Under the pieces are notes generated by a model. It was given only the letters and a program-made list of their open reading frames with translations, was not told the origin of the DNA and searched no databases. A DNA stretch of 34,490 nucleotides, taken from NCBI RefSeq assembly GCF_913058315.1, contig NZ_CAJXQY010000039.1:1-34490 (forward strand), written 5' to 3'. The DNA comes from an uncultured Alteromonas sp. (lineage in GTDB: Bacteria > Pseudomonadota > Gammaproteobacteria > Enterobacterales > Alteromonadaceae). The stretch's first letter is position 1, and the number at the start of each line of letters is the position of its first letter. The position numbers were made by a program, and so were the translations under genes. Shown piece by piece: positions 16,323 to 24,869 of this stretch.

Positions 16323-16796
16323 CTATAAGCTTTTTAACATCGATTCAGCGTCACTGACTTCAAAGCGACCAGGATCTTCGACGTTGAGTTTAACCACTTC
16401 GCCATCTTCCACCAGCATGGAGTAGCGCACTGAACGAATACCACCAAAGTCACTGGTGTTCATATCCAGGCCAATGCTTTTAGTGAAAAAAGCATTGCCG
16501 TCGGCCACCATCAGGATTTCTTCGGCGTTAGCAGACTTGCCCCAGGCATCCATCACATAAGCGTCGTTCACGCTTAAACAAATAATGCTATCCACCCCTT
16601 TGGCCTTAATTTTATCCGCAAGTGCAACATAACCCGGTAAATGTGCTTCCGAGCAGGTTGGTGTAAATGCACCAGGTACAGCGAAGACGACCACGCGTTT
16701 ACCGCTAAATAACTCATTCGTATGCGGACTGGTCATTTTGCCGTCCTTCATTAATCCAAACGTCACTTCCGGCAGGGTGCTACCCACATCAATCAT
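16323..16796 (-). CDS. Prx5-type peroxiredoxin
   Basis: Thiol peroxidase of 157 aa that reduces hydrogen peroxide and organic peroxides. The peroxidatic Cys48 is in PGAFTPTCSEAHLPGY, the hallmark of the Prx5/AhpE-like hybrid group; GIRSVRYSMLVEDG and the C-terminal DPGRFEVSDAE fit the same group. The only other Cys is C73 (IICLSVND), so it may work as a glutathione- or glutaredoxin-dependent one-Cys enzyme. The start is taken at ATG 16796, after GGGAG six bases upstream; an in-frame codon at 16832 would add a hydrophobic run not typical of the family. The gene appears monocistronic. An AT-rich region upstream probably carries its promoter, but I could not fix the hexamers. Confidence 0.92.
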   Translation of the reverse strand: MIDVGSTLPEVTFGLMKDGKMTSPHTNELFSGKRVVVFAVPGAFTPTCSEAHLPGYVALADKIKAKGVDSIICLSVNDAYVMDAWGKSANAEEILMVADGNAFFTKSIGLDMNTSDFGGIRSVRYSMLVEDGEVVKLNVEDPGRFEVSDAESMLKSL

Positions 16797-16884
16797 GTTG
16801 TTCTCCCAGAGAAATAATATAATTAACAGCAAGCTGTCTTAGGTAAATTACTTTGTAACTATAACAGTATCTGTAAATTGTGAA

Positions 16885-16914
16885 ATAAAAAAGCCCCCGT
16901 TAAACGGAGGCTTT
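16885..16914 (-). terminator. Intrinsic terminator of the secreted protease gene
   Basis: On the minus strand an AAAGCCTCCG / CGGGGGCTTT hairpin (one mismatch, short loop) is followed by a run of T. It starts about 30 bases past the protease stop and lies before the peroxiredoxin promoter region. The plus-strand side is also T-rich, but no plus gene needs it. Confidence 0.8.
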
Positions 16915-16942
16915 ATATTTTAGATTAGCCTATTTGACGTGC

Positions 16943-19429
16943 TTAAAAACTCACGGTCATTTCGTCTGAACAACCGCGGTCATCACAGATTTGATAGGTA
17001 AACTCTGTATCCGTAACATTGCGGGCAACGTCGCGGTATCTGCCAGTATTAGCTACCGTGGCTACAACCACACCGTTGCGAATAATATCCACGGTAGGTG
17101 CAGGTGTTGGGCGCCAGGTTAAGAAAGTCACCAGCGTACCATTAGGCCGCAATACTGAGCGACGAATGTCCGCAACAATGAAGGCGTCTGCAGGCTCTGA
17201 AACCGTTACCGTATCGGAGTAGGTGTCAGCCTGACCTTCTGAATCGGTTACCGTAAGTGAAACACTGTAGGTGCCTTCCGCAGCATAGGTATAAACCGGA
17301 CTCATTGACGACGAAGTACCGCCGTCACCGAAACTCCAGTCCCAGCTAACAATATCATCGTCTGCGTCGGTACTGGTGTCAGTAAAGGTTGCGGTTAATT
17401 CATCAGTGCTAACCTCGAAGCCAGCAACCGGCGGTGCGCTGGTCACTTCACCCAGGGCCTGGAAGCTCAGTGACCAACTGTTCAGGGTACCTAAATCCTG
17501 ACCGGCATTATCAGATATCGACAACACCCAGTCGCCCGTTATCATTTCGCCATTGAAACTATCAACAGAGTAGGTAGCTACAATATCATCATCACTGCTT
17601 CCTGAGCGGTTATGCAGATTCACTGTGGTGCCAGACGGCGAGGTCAGGTCAACAATCAAATCACCAATCCAGGTATGAGTAATATCCACACTCACTTCAG
17701 TACCAAACACGGTATACGGGTCTGTTATGGAAATGGTTGAGGTGATACCTGTTGCATCGTTATCCGGAATTGAAGCAGGCGTGGTATTCGAGTAGGAAAC
17801 ATCAATCAGACCCGCCGGCAATACGGTTAAGGTAACGGTTTGCGAGCGTTCAAGCTCGTCACTTACGGCCGTGACCACAAACTGGTAATCACCCCATGGC
17901 GTTTCATCGGTGGTAGGCGTAAATAATGTCACTTCATCACCCGGCATCGCCGAGGTTGAAGAGAAGCTTGCGCCGCCCAGAGGATCGGTTACTGAGAAGG
18001 TGACTTCTCCCGACCAGTCCGCTATAGAACTGATAGAGAAAACGAATTCCCCGGTGTCACCAGCGGTTACTTCCATGGTTGAGTCTGCCACCCCAAGACC
18101 AAAGCCAGGTTGTGGATCGGCGCCAAGTAATGCGTTATAAACATTAAGACGCTTACCGGATACGGTTCTGCCGGTCAGGAAGGTGTTATCATCACCGGTT
18201 TCCATCAGTAAGGCTTTTACTTCGGTAGCCGAAAGGGTTGGATTAACCGACCAAACCAGTGCTGCAGCACCTGCAACGTGAGGTGTGGCCATGGAAGTAC
18301 CAGAAGCGTAAACGTAGCTATCGTCTACATAGGTTGAGCCGATATCCGTGCCCGGAGCCCCCATATCAACCGACACCAGCCCGTAGGAATACCCCGAATC
18401 ACCATCGTTATGGTTTGTACTGGCAACCGCTAATACGTTATCGACCTCATAGCTGGAAGGATAGTGAGGGCTGTTATCGTTATTCACCCCATCGTTACCG
18501 GCTGCGGCCACAAACAGAATGTCAGCATCCGCAGCGGCCTGAATAGACGCTTCCAGTGCAGCACTGAACGAACCACCGCCCCAACTGTTGTTGAGCGCTT
18601 TGATGTTAACGCCATCTTCTTTGAGCGCTACCATATAATCAATACAGGCAATAGCACCTTCGGTTGAACCAAAGCCATCGGCGGCGAGGAATTTACAGCC
18701 AACAATGGAGACGTCGTGGTTAACCCCTACCACCCCAATGCTGTTATTCCCTTCGGCACCAATAGTGCCCGATACGTGCGTACCATGCCCCTGGTCGTCA
18801 TAGGGATCTGAATCGCCATTGACCGTATCGATACCGTAGATATCATCCACGTAACCATTGCCGTCGTCATCAATACCGTTACCCGCAATTTCACCCGGGT
18901 TCATCCACATATTGTTAACCAAATCAGGATGGTCGTACTGTACACCTGTATCAATAACACCAACCACAACATCACTGCTGCCGGTTGAAATATCCCAGGC
19001 TTCGGCCGCGTCTATGTCGGCATCCGGGGTACCACCGGTCTGACCGGTATTATTCATGGCATACAGCAACTCATAGAATTCGTCGTTAGGCGTTGCGTCA
19101 ATAGACCAGATAAAATTAGGCTCAGCGATAGCCACCGCCGGATTGCCTTTCAGTTTCTTAATAGCCTCTTTTACCGGCATGCCTTTAAGCTGAAATTTAG
19201 CAATCCGTCCTTTGAGGAGGTGACTGAATTTGTCGTCTCGCCCGTCGGCATTCATGTCTGCGATACTGGCCCCCACGAGGGCACGTGCCGAGCGCTTGTC
19301 GGCGGAAGTAGCGGATTCTTTATAAACTACAATAATAGAATCGTCCTTGAACTTTACAGTTTCTGCAGCAGCACTAAAGCCCAACGCAGGCAGCATAGCC
19401 AGCGTTAAAGCAGTAAGTTTTGTTTTCAT
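16943..19429 (-). CDS. Secreted S8 subtilisin-like protease with P and PKD domains
   Basis: Extracellular serine endopeptidase of 828 aa. Order: signal peptide (1-22); an I9-like inhibitor prodomain (about 24-108); the S8 domain (about 150-435) with catalytic Asp160 (VIDTGV), His215 (GHGTHVSG), oxyanion Asn312 (AAAGND) and Ser379 (GTSMATPHVAG). A spacer beta domain (about 445-540), a proprotein-convertase P domain (about 543-660), a PKD domain (about 666-745, with WDWSFGDGG) and a C-terminal beta domain with two cysteines follow. An Asp/Gly-rich DDDGNGYVDD segment (187-196) resembles a calcium-binding loop. It likely digests environmental protein. ATG 19429 follows GGAAG by seven bases. A terminator-like hairpin sits in its leader (separate entry). 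Confidence 0.95.
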   Translation of the reverse strand: MKTKLTALTLAMLPALGFSAAAETVKFKDDSIIVVYKESATSADKRSARALVGASIADMNADGRDDKFSHLLKGRIAKFQLKGMPVKEAIKKLKGNPAVAIAEPNFIWSIDATPNDEFYELLYAMNNTGQTGGTPDADIDAAEAWDISTGSSDVVVGVIDTGVQYDHPDLVNNMWMNPGEIAGNGIDDDGNGYVDDIYGIDTVNGDSDPYDDQGHGTHVSGTIGAEGNNSIGVVGVNHDVSIVGCKFLAADGFGSTEGAIACIDYMVALKEDGVNIKALNNSWGGGSFSAALEASIQAAADADILFVAAAGNDGVNNDNSPHYPSSYEVDNVLAVASTNHNDGDSGYSYGLVSVDMGAPGTDIGSTYVDDSYVYASGTSMATPHVAGAAALVWSVNPTLSATEVKALLMETGDDNTFLTGRTVSGKRLNVYNALLGADPQPGFGLGVADSTMEVTAGDTGEFVFSISSIADWSGEVTFSVTDPLGGASFSSTSAMPGDEVTLFTPTTDETPWGDYQFVVTAVSDELERSQTVTLTVLPAGLIDVSYSNTTPASIPDNDATGITSTISITDPYTVFGTEVSVDITHTWIGDLIVDLTSPSGTTVNLHNRSGSSDDDIVATYSVDSFNGEMITGDWVLSISDNAGQDLGTLNSWSLSFQALGEVTSAPPVAGFEVSTDELTATFTDTSTDADDDIVSWDWSFGDGGTSSSMSPVYTYAAEGTYSVSLTVTDSEGQADTYSDTVTVSEPADAFIVADIRRSVLRPNGTLVTFLTWRPTPAPTVDIIRNGVVVATVANTGRYRDVARNVTDTEFTYQICDDRGCSDEMTVSF

Positions 19430-19447
19430 AATTATTCTTCCAACAAT

Positions 19448-19471
19448 AAAAAACGCTTACAGGGTAAGCGT
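19448..19471 (-). promoter_or_regulatory. Terminator-like hairpin in the protease leader (possible attenuator)
   Basis: On the minus strand ACGCTTAC / GTAAGCGT, a perfect 8-base stem with a 3-base loop, is followed by six T. That is the form of a strong intrinsic terminator. It ends only about 18 bases before the protease ATG, leaving no room for a promoter after it, so protease mRNA must read through it. A second possible stem (GATTGT 19490-19495 with ACAATC 19505-19510) lies just upstream. Confidence 0.6.
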
Positions 19472-19722
19472 GATAGGTTCCTTCGAATCGATTGTGGAAC
19501 TGCGACAATCCACGTTCATTTTTGGCACAACCCATAAGGGATTGCTAGTTAGGAGGAGTAATTTACAAAAAATGTATTAGTTATCTGCGTCAGGCACTTT
19601 TTTAGTAGTACCTTTATACTAGAAGCAGGTTAAATCAGGCATCCAGACACTTGTGCACCAGTGAAAACCGTCCCTGGCGCTGCTTAGCTGGTAAGGAAAG
19701 TCTGCTGTACCCGGTAAGGCAA

Positions 19723-20391
19723 CTAGCTGAAAACGCTGCTCGACCAGGCAACCAGTTCCACGCGATTTCGCGAGTTAGTTTTGCGGAATATGCTGTAGAT
19801 ATGGGTTTTTACGGTATTCACACTAATATGCAGGGTATCAGCAATCTCCTGATTCTGTGCGCCTTTGGATACGAGCAACAGAATATTCTTTTCCCGTTTG
19901 GTTAAACCCGCCTGCTGTACCATTTGCTGTACCTGCATACTTTGTATCGCTGCCGCCGGGTCGTTCTTATCCCGCAACTGACGGAAAGCACGGTTTATCG
20001 TGTCTCGCTTAAACCACACGTCAAACTTATTCAGACGGTGGATCCCCTTGAGTAAAAGCTCGGGTTTATCCGTCGCATAAAACACCCCTTCGGCGCCGGC
20101 CATTAACAGGGTGAGCTCGTCTAAAGCGCCCGGTGTTACGTTAAAGAAGACCCAACGACCACTGCGCGTGCAACAACTAAGCAGCTCGCACAAATTGGTT
20201 GTTAACTTAATATCAATAAAGATCAGCTGCGCCGGTTCGGCAGCCGTCGGCAGACTCTCAACGCCTTCCACACAGGAGGTAGTATAGCCGCAGGTTTCCA
20301 CTAACCGCTTTAACAAGCAATTAGTGCCTGCCATAGCGCTACAATTAGCGGGAACGACAAAACATACCGAATTGGTATTCGTCACAGTCAA
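19723..20391 (-). CDS. LuxR-type regulator resembling VpsT/CsgD
   Basis: A 222-aa transcription factor with a degenerate receiver-like N-terminal half and a C-terminal LuxR helix-turn-helix (about 162-215: LTKREKNILLLVSKGAQNQEIADTLHISVNTVKTHIYSIFRK). The linker holds VWFKR (W126-R129), at the place where VpsT-type regulators carry the cyclic-di-GMP-binding W[FLM][TS]R motif; Thr/Ser is replaced by Lys. The receiver has an Asp in LIFID but lacks a clear set of phosphorylation residues. The start is TTG 20391, seven bases after GGAG; no in-frame ATG is nearby. It may control biofilm or secreted functions, possibly the protease downstream on the same strand (inference). Confidence 0.8.
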   Translation of the reverse strand: MTVTNTNSVCFVVPANCSAMAGTNCLLKRLVETCGYTTSCVEGVESLPTAAEPAQLIFIDIKLTTNLCELLSCCTRSGRWVFFNVTPGALDELTLLMAGAEGVFYATDKPELLLKGIHRLNKFDVWFKRDTINRAFRQLRDKNDPAAAIQSMQVQQMVQQAGLTKREKNILLLVSKGAQNQEIADTLHISVNTVKTHIYSIFRKTNSRNRVELVAWSSSVFS

Positions 20392-20525
20392 TGCAATTCT
20401 CCAGACTTCCTTTGGTTTTTGCAGATAACGAGGTTGAGAGTTGTGGATTTCGCTTCGTGCCGCAGCGTTACTTCCTTGCCGCGATGAAGCAAATCGTATA
20501 CTTACTATACCTGTTACCGGCTAAA

Positions 20526-20542
20526 TGTACATCCTTTGTACA
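20526..20542. promoter_or_regulatory. Paired TGTACA element upstream of the VpsT-like gene
   Basis: TGTACA-TCCTT-TGTACA: two self-palindromic hexamers with 11-base periodicity, one helical turn. It sits about 135 bases before the regulator start in an AT-rich region also containing GTATAC/CTATAC repeats (about 20496-20511). It is a candidate binding site for an unidentified dimeric factor or for the regulator itself. Confidence 0.4.
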
Positions 20543-20613
20543 GCTTAAATTACAATGCCAATATAAATATTTCGCTATATAAATCAGTAAATTGAAATTT
20601 TACAGGTGTAGAA

Positions 20614-21399
20614 TCAAACGTTTTTAATATACACATCGAAGCGATGTTTCTTACTGCTGATTGCCATCGATGGTTTTTGCTCCGCCAATAACGGGGCACT
20701 ATTCGGCCGTTTAACCACTACTCGCTTTGCCGCGGCATGCAGCGCTGCTGGTAGCAGTAAATCAGCATCCTCATCCGCACCGAGCATCACCTGGAACAGA
20801 CGCATTTCCTTTTTGACCAGGGCCGATTTCTTGCGGTGGGGGAACATCGGGTCGAGGTACACCGCATCCACGCTGGCGGGCGCCAGTTGGTGCATGTAAT
20901 CGCAACTGTTGGCATGATATAGCACAAACTGTTTCGCCAGCTCAGGTTCCTGCCGGGCCAGGCGACGCAAGCCATCCGCTAATAACAAATAGGCCACCGG
21001 CGAGCGCTCAATCATAATCACATGAGCACCCAGTGCAGCCAGGACAAACGCATCCCGGCCAAGGCCTGGCGTGGCATCCAGAACGGTGATTGACTGACTG
21101 GCTTTAATACCCACCGCTTTGGCAATCGGCTCTTTACTGCCCCCTCCATGCTGACGCCGGTACTGACTCTGGCCGGATAAGAAATCAACGCTCACACCGG
21201 TGCTGTTGGCCACCGTTAAATCCATTAGCTGCAGAGTGTCAGCAACGATCTCCAGTACCAGAGCATCGCTGACATCGGCCTCGCTAACCGTAGCAATACC
21301 CACCGAACTGCTCAGCGAAATTAACTGTTGTTCAACTTCAGAGGGCGCAGCCTGTTGCTGTGCAGACAGGCGTAGTCGCGGTAAATCAGGCATGACCAT
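20614..21399 (-). CDS. rsmJ: 16S rRNA (guanine-1516-N2)-methyltransferase
   Basis: SAM-dependent methyltransferase of 261 aa acting on 16S rRNA G1516 (YhiQ/RsmJ family). Visible marks are the GVSVDFLSG segment, the SAM loop VLDATPGLGRDAFVLAALG, the acidic IERSP at the end of strand 2, and the catalytic-site VYLDPMFPHRKKSALVKKEMR, which is characteristic of RsmJ. ATG 21399 follows GGAG by four bases; a second ATG lies two codons in. The first 14 bases overlap the 3' end of recG, implying coupled translation. The protein ends with a short basic tail. The 222 bases downstream to the regulator start hold no gene. Confidence 0.94.
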   Translation of the reverse strand: MVMPDLPRLRLSAQQQAAPSEVEQQLISLSSSVGIATVSEADVSDALVLEIVADTLQLMDLTVANSTGVSVDFLSGQSQYRRQHGGGSKEPIAKAVGIKASQSITVLDATPGLGRDAFVLAALGAHVIMIERSPVAYLLLADGLRRLARQEPELAKQFVLYHANSCDYMHQLAPASVDAVYLDPMFPHRKKSALVKKEMRLFQVMLGADEDADLLLPAALHAAAKRVVVKRPNSAPLLAEQKPSMAISSKKHRFDVYIKNV

Positions 21400-23467
21400 A
21401 GTGCTCCTTCTGCCCTATCCAACGATTAATAATGGCCTGGGCGCGGGCCGGATATTCCGCCCACAGGCGGTTAGCGATTTCCTGGACCTGAGGAATGAGT
21501 GGCGCATCGCGTACAATATCCGCAATTTTCAGTTCTGCAATCCCCGTTTGACGGGTGCCCATAAGTTCACCCGGGCCTCTTATTTCAAGGTCCTGCTGGG
21601 CAATATAGAAACCGTCATTAGACTCCCGCAGCACCGCCAGGCGTTTGGTTGCCGTTTTCGATAAGGGGCTTTGATACATTAATACACAGTGACTTTCCAC
21701 CGCGCCACGGCCAACCCGTCCGCGCAACTGGTGTAGCTGAGCCAGGCCCAACCGTTCCGGGTTTTCAATTATCATTAAGCTGGCATTAGGCACATCCACA
21801 CCGACCTCAATAACCGTGGTCGCCACCAGCAAATCAAGCTCGCCCGACTTAAATGCGCCCATGATAGCCTGCTTCTCGGCAGCCTTTAATCGCCCGTGAA
21901 CCAGACCAATCTGCAGGTCGGGCAGGGCAGTTTTTAAAATAACGGCGGTATCTTCGGCGGCCTGACACTGTAATACCTCAGACTCATCGATAAGCGTACA
22001 CACCCAGTATGCCTGGCGCCCCTGGTGCTGACAGGCTTCGCGCACCCGCTCGATAACATCAGCGCGGCGCGAGTCTGGCAAAGCCACGGTTTTTACTGGT
22101 GTTCGGCCAGGCGGTAGTTCATCAATAACAGAGGTGTCCAAATCGGCATAGGCTGTCATGGCCAGGGTGCGCGGAATCGGCGTAGCCGTCATAATTAACT
22201 GATGGGGAAAACGCCCCTGTTGCTCGCCTTTTTCGCGCAGCGCCAGACGCTGATGTACGCCAAAACGGTGCTGCTCATCCACAATCACCAGCGCCAGCTG
22301 ATCATAGGTTACCTGTTCCTGAAAAATAGCATGGGTGCCCACCAGCATCTGCACCTCACCACTTGCCAGGCGTTGCAATACTTCGGTGCGTTGTTTGCCT
22401 TTCAGTTTTCCGGCCAGCCAGCCCACCTCAATGCCCAGTGGTGCCAGCCAGTCCCTGAAGTTATTAGCATGCTGTTCAGCCAGCAGTTCGGTGGGAGCCA
22501 TCAGCGCTACCTGATAACCACCGCCAATAGCCGACAACGCCGCCAGTGCAGCCACCAGGGTTTTACCAGACCCCACATCGCCCTGCACCAGCCTCATCAT
22601 CGGCCGGCTGCGCGCCATATCCTGCTGTATATCGGTGGTTACCCGCTGCTGGGCGCCGGTGGGTTTAAAAGGCAGCGCGGCCAGTAATTTGTTCACCAGA
22701 GCATGGTCAACGTTCATCGCAATACCGGGTTGTGCATCACTTTGCTGACGTACTTTTAACACACTCAGATGCTGCGCCAGCAGTTCTTCCAGGATCAGCC
22801 GCATCTGGGCCGGATGTTCGCCATTTTCCAGTTCCTGCAACACCACATCCGGGGGTGGCCGGTGCACCAGGGTAAGTGCTTCCACCAGGCTGACTTGTTG
22901 CTGATACATGCCATCGGGTAATAAATCTGACAGACCGCCTTTTTTGAGGATATCCAGCGCCTGATCAGTAAGGTTACGCAAGGTAAGCTGCTTCACCCCC
23001 TCGGTAGTAGGATAAACCGGCGTAAGGGTCTCCTCCATGGGCGCAGCATCGTCTTCAATCAGCATAAATTCGGGGTGCATCATTTCCAGCCCCCACTTGC
23101 CTGTGCGCACTTCACCGAAAGCCCGGATCTGATTGCCCGGTGACATCATAGTGCGTTGCAGGGCACCAAAATGAAAAAATCGCAGCGTAATGGTGCCGGT
23201 TCCATCGGAGAGTTTTACCACCAGCATGCGCTTTTTGCCGTACTGAATATCCGCCGATTTCACTTCACCGAGGATACTGACATGTGTGAAAGGCAGGCAA
23301 TCACCAATGGGGTAAATGCGAGTGCGATCTTCATAACGTGCAGGCAGATGGAAAAGCACATCCTGCACGGTTACCAGATTAATTTTAGCCAGTTTCTCCG
23401 CCACTTTGGCACCAACGCCCTTGAGCTGGGTAATTGGCATGGTGGCAAGAGGCTGTTCAGACCGCAT
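21386..23467 (-). CDS. recG: ATP-dependent DNA helicase RecG
   Basis: Branched-DNA translocase that regresses stalled replication forks and acts on D- and R-loops. It has 693 aa from ATG 23467, the same length as E. coli RecG. Starting at the earlier ATG (23497) would add ten residues with no ribosome site. Order: wedge/OB domain with LKGVGAKVAEKLAKIN at the N-terminus, Walker A GDVGSGKT, the DEQH box (VIVDEQHRFG), helicase motif III TATPIPRTLAM, and the C-terminal motifs VATTVIEVGVDVPNA and QLRGRVGRG. In enterobacteria recG follows spoT in one operon; here it is separate and paired with rsmJ. Confidence 0.97.
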   Translation of the reverse strand: MRSEQPLATMPITQLKGVGAKVAEKLAKINLVTVQDVLFHLPARYEDRTRIYPIGDCLPFTHVSILGEVKSADIQYGKKRMLVVKLSDGTGTITLRFFHFGALQRTMMSPGNQIRAFGEVRTGKWGLEMMHPEFMLIEDDAAPMEETLTPVYPTTEGVKQLTLRNLTDQALDILKKGGLSDLLPDGMYQQQVSLVEALTLVHRPPPDVVLQELENGEHPAQMRLILEELLAQHLSVLKVRQQSDAQPGIAMNVDHALVNKLLAALPFKPTGAQQRVTTDIQQDMARSRPMMRLVQGDVGSGKTLVAALAALSAIGGGYQVALMAPTELLAEQHANNFRDWLAPLGIEVGWLAGKLKGKQRTEVLQRLASGEVQMLVGTHAIFQEQVTYDQLALVIVDEQHRFGVHQRLALREKGEQQGRFPHQLIMTATPIPRTLAMTAYADLDTSVIDELPPGRTPVKTVALPDSRRADVIERVREACQHQGRQAYWVCTLIDESEVLQCQAAEDTAVILKTALPDLQIGLVHGRLKAAEKQAIMGAFKSGELDLLVATTVIEVGVDVPNASLMIIENPERLGLAQLHQLRGRVGRGAVESHCVLMYQSPLSKTATKRLAVLRESNDGFYIAQQDLEIRGPGELMGTRQTGIAELKIADIVRDAPLIPQVQEIANRLWAEYPARAQAIINRWIGQKEHYGHA

Positions 23468-23645
23468 GTGAGTGTGATTCCTTACTTTTAGAGGCATATT
23501 AAATCAAGCGCTTAGGCATTGCGAGCTTCAATCGCCCCACGCGCTTATTCCGGCTGGGGCTACTACCTTAATTGTTCTAAAGTACCCTTTCGCCGTGACG
23601 TCTCGCGTCTATAGTTAGTTAAAGACCGACTTTCTGGATGCCCGT

Positions 23646-24212
23646 ATGAACCTGTTACCCCTTGCCACCCTGCTATTGACGCTGGCCGGATTGAGCCTAC
23701 CGATGGCTTCAGCGCATTCAGACGACCCGCTTTCAGGCGAGAAACGCATTATATTAAAAGGCAATAAAGGCGAGCAACTGAACATTGGCAGCGTCACGTT
23801 TGTGCCAAAGGGCAAAACGGTGAGTTACACAATCACTATCGATCATACGCACTTTACCGATTACTTTTTATCGATGAAGGAAATGAAGTGCCTTGAAGGC
23901 CCTGAGCTCTGGTGTCACCTGCCTTACCCCTATGAGCAGCCACGTACCGTTAGTGCTGATAATTTTAGCTGGCTGGCCCACGACCTGCTGTTTATGTACA
24001 AGAAAAAAGGCGAATTTGGCGCCAATTTCTGGAATGGCATTTATTATCAGATGAAAATTGAAAACGGCCGGATCCTCGGCGTTGCTCAGGCCGTCGATTT
24101 AAATCAACTGGCCGCGCCGCCCGACGATCTGTCTACGCCCCCCTTTGGCGAATTTGAAAGAACCGATATTGAACCCCAACCGCGCTTTTTGCCCTTTGTG
24201 GAAATTCGCTGA
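23646..24212 (+). CDS. Exported protein of unknown function
   Basis: A 188-aa protein I cannot assign. It has a clear signal peptide (1-23, cleavage near ASA-H) and then a mostly polar, probably beta-rich body. Notable features are a GEQLNIGSVTF stretch, two cysteines (C82, C90) in KCLEGPELWCHLPYPYE that could form a disulfide, aromatic-rich NFWNGIYYQMKIENGRI, and an acidic/proline-rich C-terminus. Similar short exported proteins with a CLEG...WC.LPYPY core seem familiar from other Proteobacteria, but I know no function. It is transcribed alone or with the PaiB-like gene 42 bases downstream. The ribosome site is weak, so the exact start is moderately certain. Confidence 0.75.
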   Translation: MNLLPLATLLLTLAGLSLPMASAHSDDPLSGEKRIILKGNKGEQLNIGSVTFVPKGKTVSYTITIDHTHFTDYFLSMKEMKCLEGPELWCHLPYPYEQPRTVSADNFSWLAHDLLFMYKKKGEFGANFWNGIYYQMKIENGRILGVAQAVDLNQLAAPPDDLSTPPFGEFERTDIEPQPRFLPFVEIR

Positions 24213-24254
24213 TCACGTATTATCAATGGCTACTACTCATGTCAGAGAACCTTT

Positions 24255-24869
24255 ATGTTTGTTCCGTCGGCCTTTTCTTTTACCGATACCGAGGCACAAT
24301 TAGCCTTCATTAAAACACATCCGTTTGCTGTACTGACCACCCCCGATCTACAGGCAACCCATTTGCCCTTGCTGGTTCGGCAACAGGGAGACGAGCTCCT
24401 TCTGGTGGGTCACCTGGCCCGGGCCAATCCACACTGGCAGTCTCTGGACAACACTCCGGCACTGGCGGTATTTAGCGGCCCCCACGCCTATATCTCGCCT
24501 AAGTGGTATGCCAGCGAGCCGAATGTGCCCACCTGGAACTATACTGCGGTTCACGCCAGGGGCACAGTGAGTGTGATGGACGACCAGGACTTACCGGCCG
24601 CTTTAGACGAACTAATGGAAGCGTTTGAGCCTGACTATAACCGCAACACACTCAATACTTCACTTATCGACTACCAGCAAAAACTGATCCGGGGGATTGT
24701 TGGTATAACGCTATCGGTAGACAGTTTGCAGGGCGTGCGCAAACTCGGGCAACACAAGAAAGTGGCAGATAGGGCTGGCGTGAGTAAGGGGCTTAAAGCC
24801 TGTGGCGATCATGAGTCGCTGGCGCTGCTCGACTACATGCAGCGCCACAATCTTGGCTATGCGGATTAA
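24255..24869 (+). CDS. PaiB-family FMN-binding protein
   Basis: A 204-aa protein of the PaiB family (FMN-binding split barrel). In Bacillus, PaiB affects sporulation and protease genes; in Proteobacteria the role is largely unstudied, and a heme- or flavin-linked enzyme role is equally possible. Visible marks are the N-terminal MFVPSAFSFTD, THLPLLV, GHLARANPHW, the core SGPHAYISPKWY with VPTWNYTAVHARG, and the C-terminal LIRGIVGITLSVDSLQGVRKLGQHK, all characteristic of the family. It has no signal peptide, so is cytoplasmic. Its stop codon overlaps the stop of the convergent downstream gene, so no terminator can lie between them. Confidence 0.9.
   Translation: MFVPSAFSFTDTEAQLAFIKTHPFAVLTTPDLQATHLPLLVRQQGDELLLVGHLARANPHWQSLDNTPALAVFSGPHAYISPKWYASEPNVPTWNYTAVHARGTVSVMDDQDLPAALDELMEAFEPDYNRNTLNTSLIDYQQKLIRGIVGITLSVDSLQGVRKLGQHKKVADRAGVSKGLKACGDHESLALLDYMQRHNLGYAD

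Noticed and set aside
16797..16832. Hydrophobic N-terminal extension of the peroxiredoxin
   Set aside because: Prx5 proteins start at the MIDVGS-like position, where GGGAG is well placed; the extension is probably untranslated leader.
19371..19535. A 53-codon minus-strand ORF from ATG 19535 running through the leader hairpin and over the protease start
   Set aside because: It has no ribosome site, odd composition, and overlaps the protease signal-peptide codons in another frame; probably chance.
23468..23497. Longer RecG from ATG 23497
   Set aside because: No ribosome site, and the 693-aa form from 23467 matches E. coli RecG in length and N-terminal alignment.
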